Shown here piece by piece: positions 60,022 to 64,000 of a DNA stretch of 64,000 bases (its first letter is position 1; each line of letters starts with the position of its first letter). The notes under the pieces are model-generated. The model had not been told where the DNA came from. It was given only the letters and a program-made list of their open reading frames with translations, and did no database searches. The DNA is from Lepas anatifera (Eukaryota; Arthropoda; Thecostraca; Lepadidae): positions 1,005,001 through 1,069,000 of the forward strand of contig JAOTON010001929.1 of NCBI GenBank assembly GCA_034440635.1, given 5' to 3'. The position numbers and the translations under genes were made by a program.

Positions 60022-60045
60022 ATTGGACTGTGAGAGCAAGATAGG

Positions 60046-60238
60046 CACTAGCGGATCCAAGGTGGGGGCGAAAGGAGCCGTGGGCCCCTTCAAAGCCTAA
60101 AATAGAATATTTTCCCCCTCCCAAAAGTATCAAATTTTGGCACTTTTACTTTAAAAGATAGTTTTCGCTAATTTTTTCACGATTTAGCCCTCCCAAAACG
60201 TTGGTTTGGCCCCTCCAAAAGCTGCTCCTGGATCCGCC
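60046..60238. mobile_element. hAT-type MITE, subfamily H copy 2
   Basis: CACTAGCGGATCC ... GGATCCGCCA ends; the interior is the reverse complement of the MITE in the crustin intron (30320-30514). No clear target duplication. Confidence 0.75.
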
Positions 60239-60875
60239 AACCAATAAAGACAAGCGTACGAGGCATTCTATGTATGTGGGTGGATATACACTATACAGCT
60301 ATGGTGTGTGTTTGATGCGTGGTGTTGATAGCACTGAAGAACAGGACCTGAGCTCTGATGTCTTATCTGTGAATGAGAGTCCTACGAAAATAAACAATCT
60401 TCTATAATCAGGTGAAAACTGAATCTAAATGTGTAATTTTAACTTGCCATTTTTACTATAATATACTTTTCTAATACAATTTTCAGGACGTTAGCAATCA
60501 ACATTAGAGTTGTATTAATCAATATACGTTGTCATAATCATACGTGTAGCAGTCTCCAGAACACTTAGCGAGGAGTCCTATTTCGAAGTATTTTCTTTCT
60601 AGTCAACGTCATGGGGCCAATGATTAGGATCTTAAACACTGGAGCCCATGCCCTGCCCACCCACCCCCTTTGGGGATCCTATAGTTCTAATTATACAGTT
60701 CATCGGTGTCAAAGCCAGGAAGGCTCCTAGAAATATTAATTCTTTTCAATCCGCCAAGCCTTTGTTGGAAAATCGAAAAATTGAAAAAGCAAAATTCCCT
60801 GCCATTTATCTCAGCAATCATCTTCGTAATAAAACTAATTTCATTCACCTGCAGTGCAGCCTCCTGTTCTGCTAG
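60239..60875. other. Non-coding spacer
   Basis: Nothing recognised. Confidence 0.4.
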
Positions 60876-61030
60876 CATGGGTGAAGATCCCGGCGAAGGG
60901 GGAGGGGTTTGGTGGGTTAGAACCCCTGGATTTTCATCTCCCATAGACTTTTTATAGGGTTTGTACTGCCATGCCAGCATTAAGCCATCCAGGAGCCCCT
61001 CTCCCTGGATTGAGAGAGATCTTCAGCCCC
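60876..61030 (+). repeat. Dispersed repeat J, copy 2
   Basis: Collinear with 24608-24765. Confidence 0.7.
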
Positions 61031-61412
61031 TTCTGCTAATTTGGATTCATCGACTGCATTGCGATCTTCTCCATTCCAAGCGTTAAATCAACAGAATACA
61101 ACCGCACCAATGTGCCCCGCCACATACCAGAACATATCTCCGCAAATGACTCTCTCGGGAGCCGACAGTGTCAGCGGTAAGACTGCGGCCGAAGATAAAT
61201 CAGGTCACTCTGCAGAAATGGCTGGAATTCACGTCCTGAAATTGAGTACTTTGAACAGAGCGCGCCAGTGTATGTCGCCTTTAAGTCACTTTCAGTGTGG
61301 TGGTTAAACACGGATGGTCAAGACTGACAGTATTTGGACCATACGAGATGGATTGTTTGGAACGGCGCACAGGGCCCTTGCCTAAGACTGGCAAAAGGAT
61401 GCACTAGGTTTG
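61031..61412. other. Non-coding spacer
   Basis: Nothing recognised. Confidence 0.4.
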
Positions 61413-61562
61413 CACGGGGGCGGACGTAGGGGCGCCATTTGGGGGGCAACTCGGGAGAAATTGTAAAAAGTAGTGTTTTTTTAGGAAATCGGCCAAAATT
61501 TCGCTATTTGGGGAGGGACATGACCTCTTGAGAGGGGCGTGACCCCTCTGCGTCCGCTAGTG
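61413..61562. mobile_element. hAT-type MITE, subfamily I
   Basis: CACGGGGGCGGACG ... GCGTCCGCTAGTG ends; interior AATTGTAAAAAGTAGTGTTTTT and AAATCGGCCAAAATTTCGC shared with 22794-22942 and 59504-59651. Confidence 0.7.
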
Positions 61563-61830
61563 GGTTTACTTACAGCCACTTATGATGGAACACAAGTAGT
61601 ACGAAAAGCCTGATCATTTGCCGGTGTCTTCTACTGGTAGGGGAGGGAGGGTTAAAGGGAATGTGGCACCTTTATAACGTTATTTAAGTTACGGTTAGTG
61701 GGTTAGTGAATATTAACGGTGGGTCGGTTAAGAATAGTTGGTTAGTATACTTTCCTCCTATATCAGTCTAGGCTGGTCTCAATTCTGAGCCTGTTATGCC
61801 TTAGATCTTGTCCATGATAACCTACGTAAA

Positions 61831-61990
61831 CACGCGCCCCGCTGGGGGCGAAATTCGCCTCCTCCTGGTTTTCCCAAAATAACGCAAAAACCAAGAGATG
61901 CAGAGCAACGAAACTTACAGTACTTTATCCCTGATCAATTTCACGCATCTGAATAATTTTTTATGTCATGTCATATTAAGAATCGCGGAG
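61831..61990 (+). mobile_element. Family A TTAA element, 5' fragment
   Basis: It starts CACGCGCCCCGCTGGGGGCG and follows copy 1 (GAAATTCGCC, CAACGAAACTTACAGTAC, TTTCACGCATCTGA), then breaks off near 61990. The preceding bases are TAAA rather than TTAA. Confidence 0.75.
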
Positions 61991-63411
61991 CCACAACATC
62001 GTTGGGATCGCGGAGGGGGCACGCCTGGCTACCCGATTAAATGGGTGGCGGACCTTTTCTAGCAATAGAATTGCATGAAAAAATCTGAACTGAGAAAGTC
62101 ATGTGATGTGACAAGCCTAGAAACCACGTGATCACCATCTCATTTGCTCAAGAATTTACTCAGGGGCATAGCCAAGGGGAGGGGAGAGGGGGTGGCAGGG
62201 ACAGCCCCCCCCCTGAGGACACAATTCTGAAACAAGCAAGGCACTTTTTTACCCATCAGGGCCCTTATGGCGCTGTCACAGAGGCCCTTTTCGGGGCGCC
62301 CCCCCCCTGAGCGAAATCCTGGCTGTTTGCTGTTTGCAGAAAAAAATGAAAAAAATTACACCTATCAACCCTGTCCTCCATATGGTTACACTTTATGACT
62401 TAATGTTAGGCAAGTATTGTTATGCTCAACCCTGATGAACATACTGAGGGAACGCTCTTTATATTTTTTGGTCATCTTAAAACCCATACACTAAACATAC
62501 CATTGGTACTGTTGATTGTATGTGGGTATGTATAACCTGATTATTGACTTAGCCTATTGACTGTGTTTAAGATCAAAATATGTTTCCATATTTCAAGAAA
62601 AAGAGAAGACATTATATATGTTGCGTTGGTTCCTAATGGTAGGTAAACTCTTTTAGCTTAAAAACATTTGTTTGCATTCATATTCATTATTGGCTCAAAT
62701 CAAATAGGTTAATAGCATTGCTAGCTCATGGGTCAATTTTATATCATAATAATTTGGATACTTTTCATTACTAACATAGGAAAATTAACTCAAACAAAAT
62801 ATAAAAAACATTAGTCCTAGCTACGCCATGTGATACTGGCAGTTGAGGCATAGTTGAACATTACCAACTATTTTTATTGAAATATTAGTCATCAGCTTTT
62901 TTTCAGAAATCGGTTAAATTTATTATTTTCACCATGGATTGTCCCTAGAAACACAGCAATGTTGATTTATTCCAAGGTGTGATCTTCCCTTTGAAAAAAG
63001 AAACTCAACAGGCCATCAGGAAATAAAATGGGCTGCCCCTGTCTGTCCTGGTTTAGCTGTCCTCTGAAAAATTTTGAGAAACTTTACTTAGTAATAAAAC
63101 CAGTGATGAAATTTTCCTTGAAATATTTGTTTGAAATTCGCAATGTTGCTTCTTAAAAATGTGCTTAAACCGTATACCGAATGTCGGTGAACCATATATG
63201 GAAAAAATATAACGAAATATAAGTCTTAGTGACTATAACATACTAAGGAACTTTTCTTAACTGAAGTTTTAGGCAGATCTTCAACGGACTTTCCAAGCTT
63301 TGTATGTTGTGTTGTACCAGCATGCAACTTATCCTTGGTGCGACAGTTTTGCTCATATGAATTCTGGTTGGCGACCGTTTTGACATTTTTCCTCCCCTGT
63401 CACCCCATTAT
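61991..63411. other. Non-coding stretch with one MITE
   Basis: Contains the element at 62161-62325; otherwise AT-rich DNA with nothing recognised. Confidence 0.4.
62161..62325. mobile_element. MITE with CAGGGGCATAGCCA end
   Basis: The left end CAGGGGCATAGCCAAGGGG and the right part GCGAAATCCTGGCT are inverted versions of the CAGGGGCGTAGCCAGGATTTCG motif also seen near 32613. The right terminus is lost. Confidence 0.5.
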
Positions 63412-63845
63412 GTAGGGGAAAGTGGGAGGTCACGGACACCGTGGGCAAGACGCACACCCCCAGTTTGGGACGAACTGGCAGCACCACGAACGGGGAAAAG
63501 TGTTTAATACGCTCCTTTTTAGTGCGCGTCGGTCGCAGAGCAACGTTGGGTCGAGTAAGCTCTCTAGGTTTTATACAATTTTCATAAAGGTAAAAACTGC
63601 AACTGATGCGTTATTTTCACAATCGAATTCGTAAGGTCATTGCATGGATGTTTCTATAGATACTTTGTTAGTATTACGTAATATAGCTCTTCATGATGTT
63701 ATATTTTGCTCTCCAAAGTTGCTGACTGTGTAATCACAATGGCGTCCGATTCATATCCAACTTTGTTGAGGAAGAATAAAGTGGGGTAAGACGGACACCT
63801 CGCGTGGGGCAAGATGGACATGGTGTCTATGTTACCCCGCACAAG
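63412..63845. repeat. Repeated GTGGGGCAAGATGGACA phrase
   Basis: Variants of GTGGGG(C/T)AAGA(C/T)GGACA occur at about 63781-63797 and 63805-63821, with a related GTGGGCAAGACGCACA near 63441. This could be a decayed repeat element; boundaries unknown. Confidence 0.35.
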
Positions 63846-64000
63846 AGTGTATTTAATTTTATATAATATAAGCTTAAATAAATAAATTTATCAAGGGTTT
63901 TGGGGTCCAGCGATACACTTGAGCGGAGGCAGATTTGGCTGATGGTTGGGATGGGGGACACAGGGCCCGGGATGCTGCAAAACATATAATTAAATTTGGG

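Overview
This window is invertebrate nuclear DNA, most likely from a crustacean. The reason is the one convincing protein-coding host gene, a crustin-type antimicrobial peptide (signal peptide, cationic repeat, Cys-rich segment, WAP four-disulphide core) split by a phase-1 intron. The rest fits a repeat-rich arthropod genome: long non-coding stretches, many microsatellites, degraded LINEs, tRNA-derived SINEs and very many short non-autonomous DNA transposons. I cannot name the species.

Layout. 0-17 kb is mostly unrecognised non-coding DNA. It holds a dispersed repeat with two CRE palindromes (0.85-1.16 kb), a tandemly duplicated inverted-repeat element with a retroposon tail inside one copy (1.3-2.6 kb), a 450-bp CT array (9.85-10.3 kb) and a 105-bp minisatellite (11.6-11.8 kb). 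17-28.7 kb is a transposon graveyard: TTAA-flanked elements full of AGGTCA/TGACCT hexamers, several hAT-type MITEs with 8-bp target duplications, and a LINE 3' fragment. 29.7-32 kb holds the crustin gene, with a hAT MITE sitting just inside its intron. 32.3-33.3 kb is an intact TTAA element, followed by a SINE and a 125-bp foldback hairpin. 36.6-42.5 kb holds a LINE ORF1 fragment and a frame-broken CR1/L2-like LINE (endonuclease, reverse transcriptase, NPGP motif) that ends in a 349-bp TAC array. 42.8-46.6 kb is a TTAA element split by a 2.6-kb hAT-like element. 46.7-64 kb is again non-coding DNA with further TTAA elements, MITEs and SINEs.

The main candidate for something undescribed is the group of TTAA-flanked, non-coding elements of roughly 0.8-1.2 kb (here called families A-F). 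Different families share no obvious overall sequence, yet all carry many AGGTCA half-sites, including a 23-bp composite palindrome kept in three copies. They could spread nuclear-receptor-type binding sites, or the hexamer could be a transposase-binding motif. The second is the crustin itself, whose usual Gly-rich region is replaced by a Pro-Arg-Phe-Gly repeat. All family letters are labels made for this answer; every repeat assignment rests on copies compared by eye within this window.
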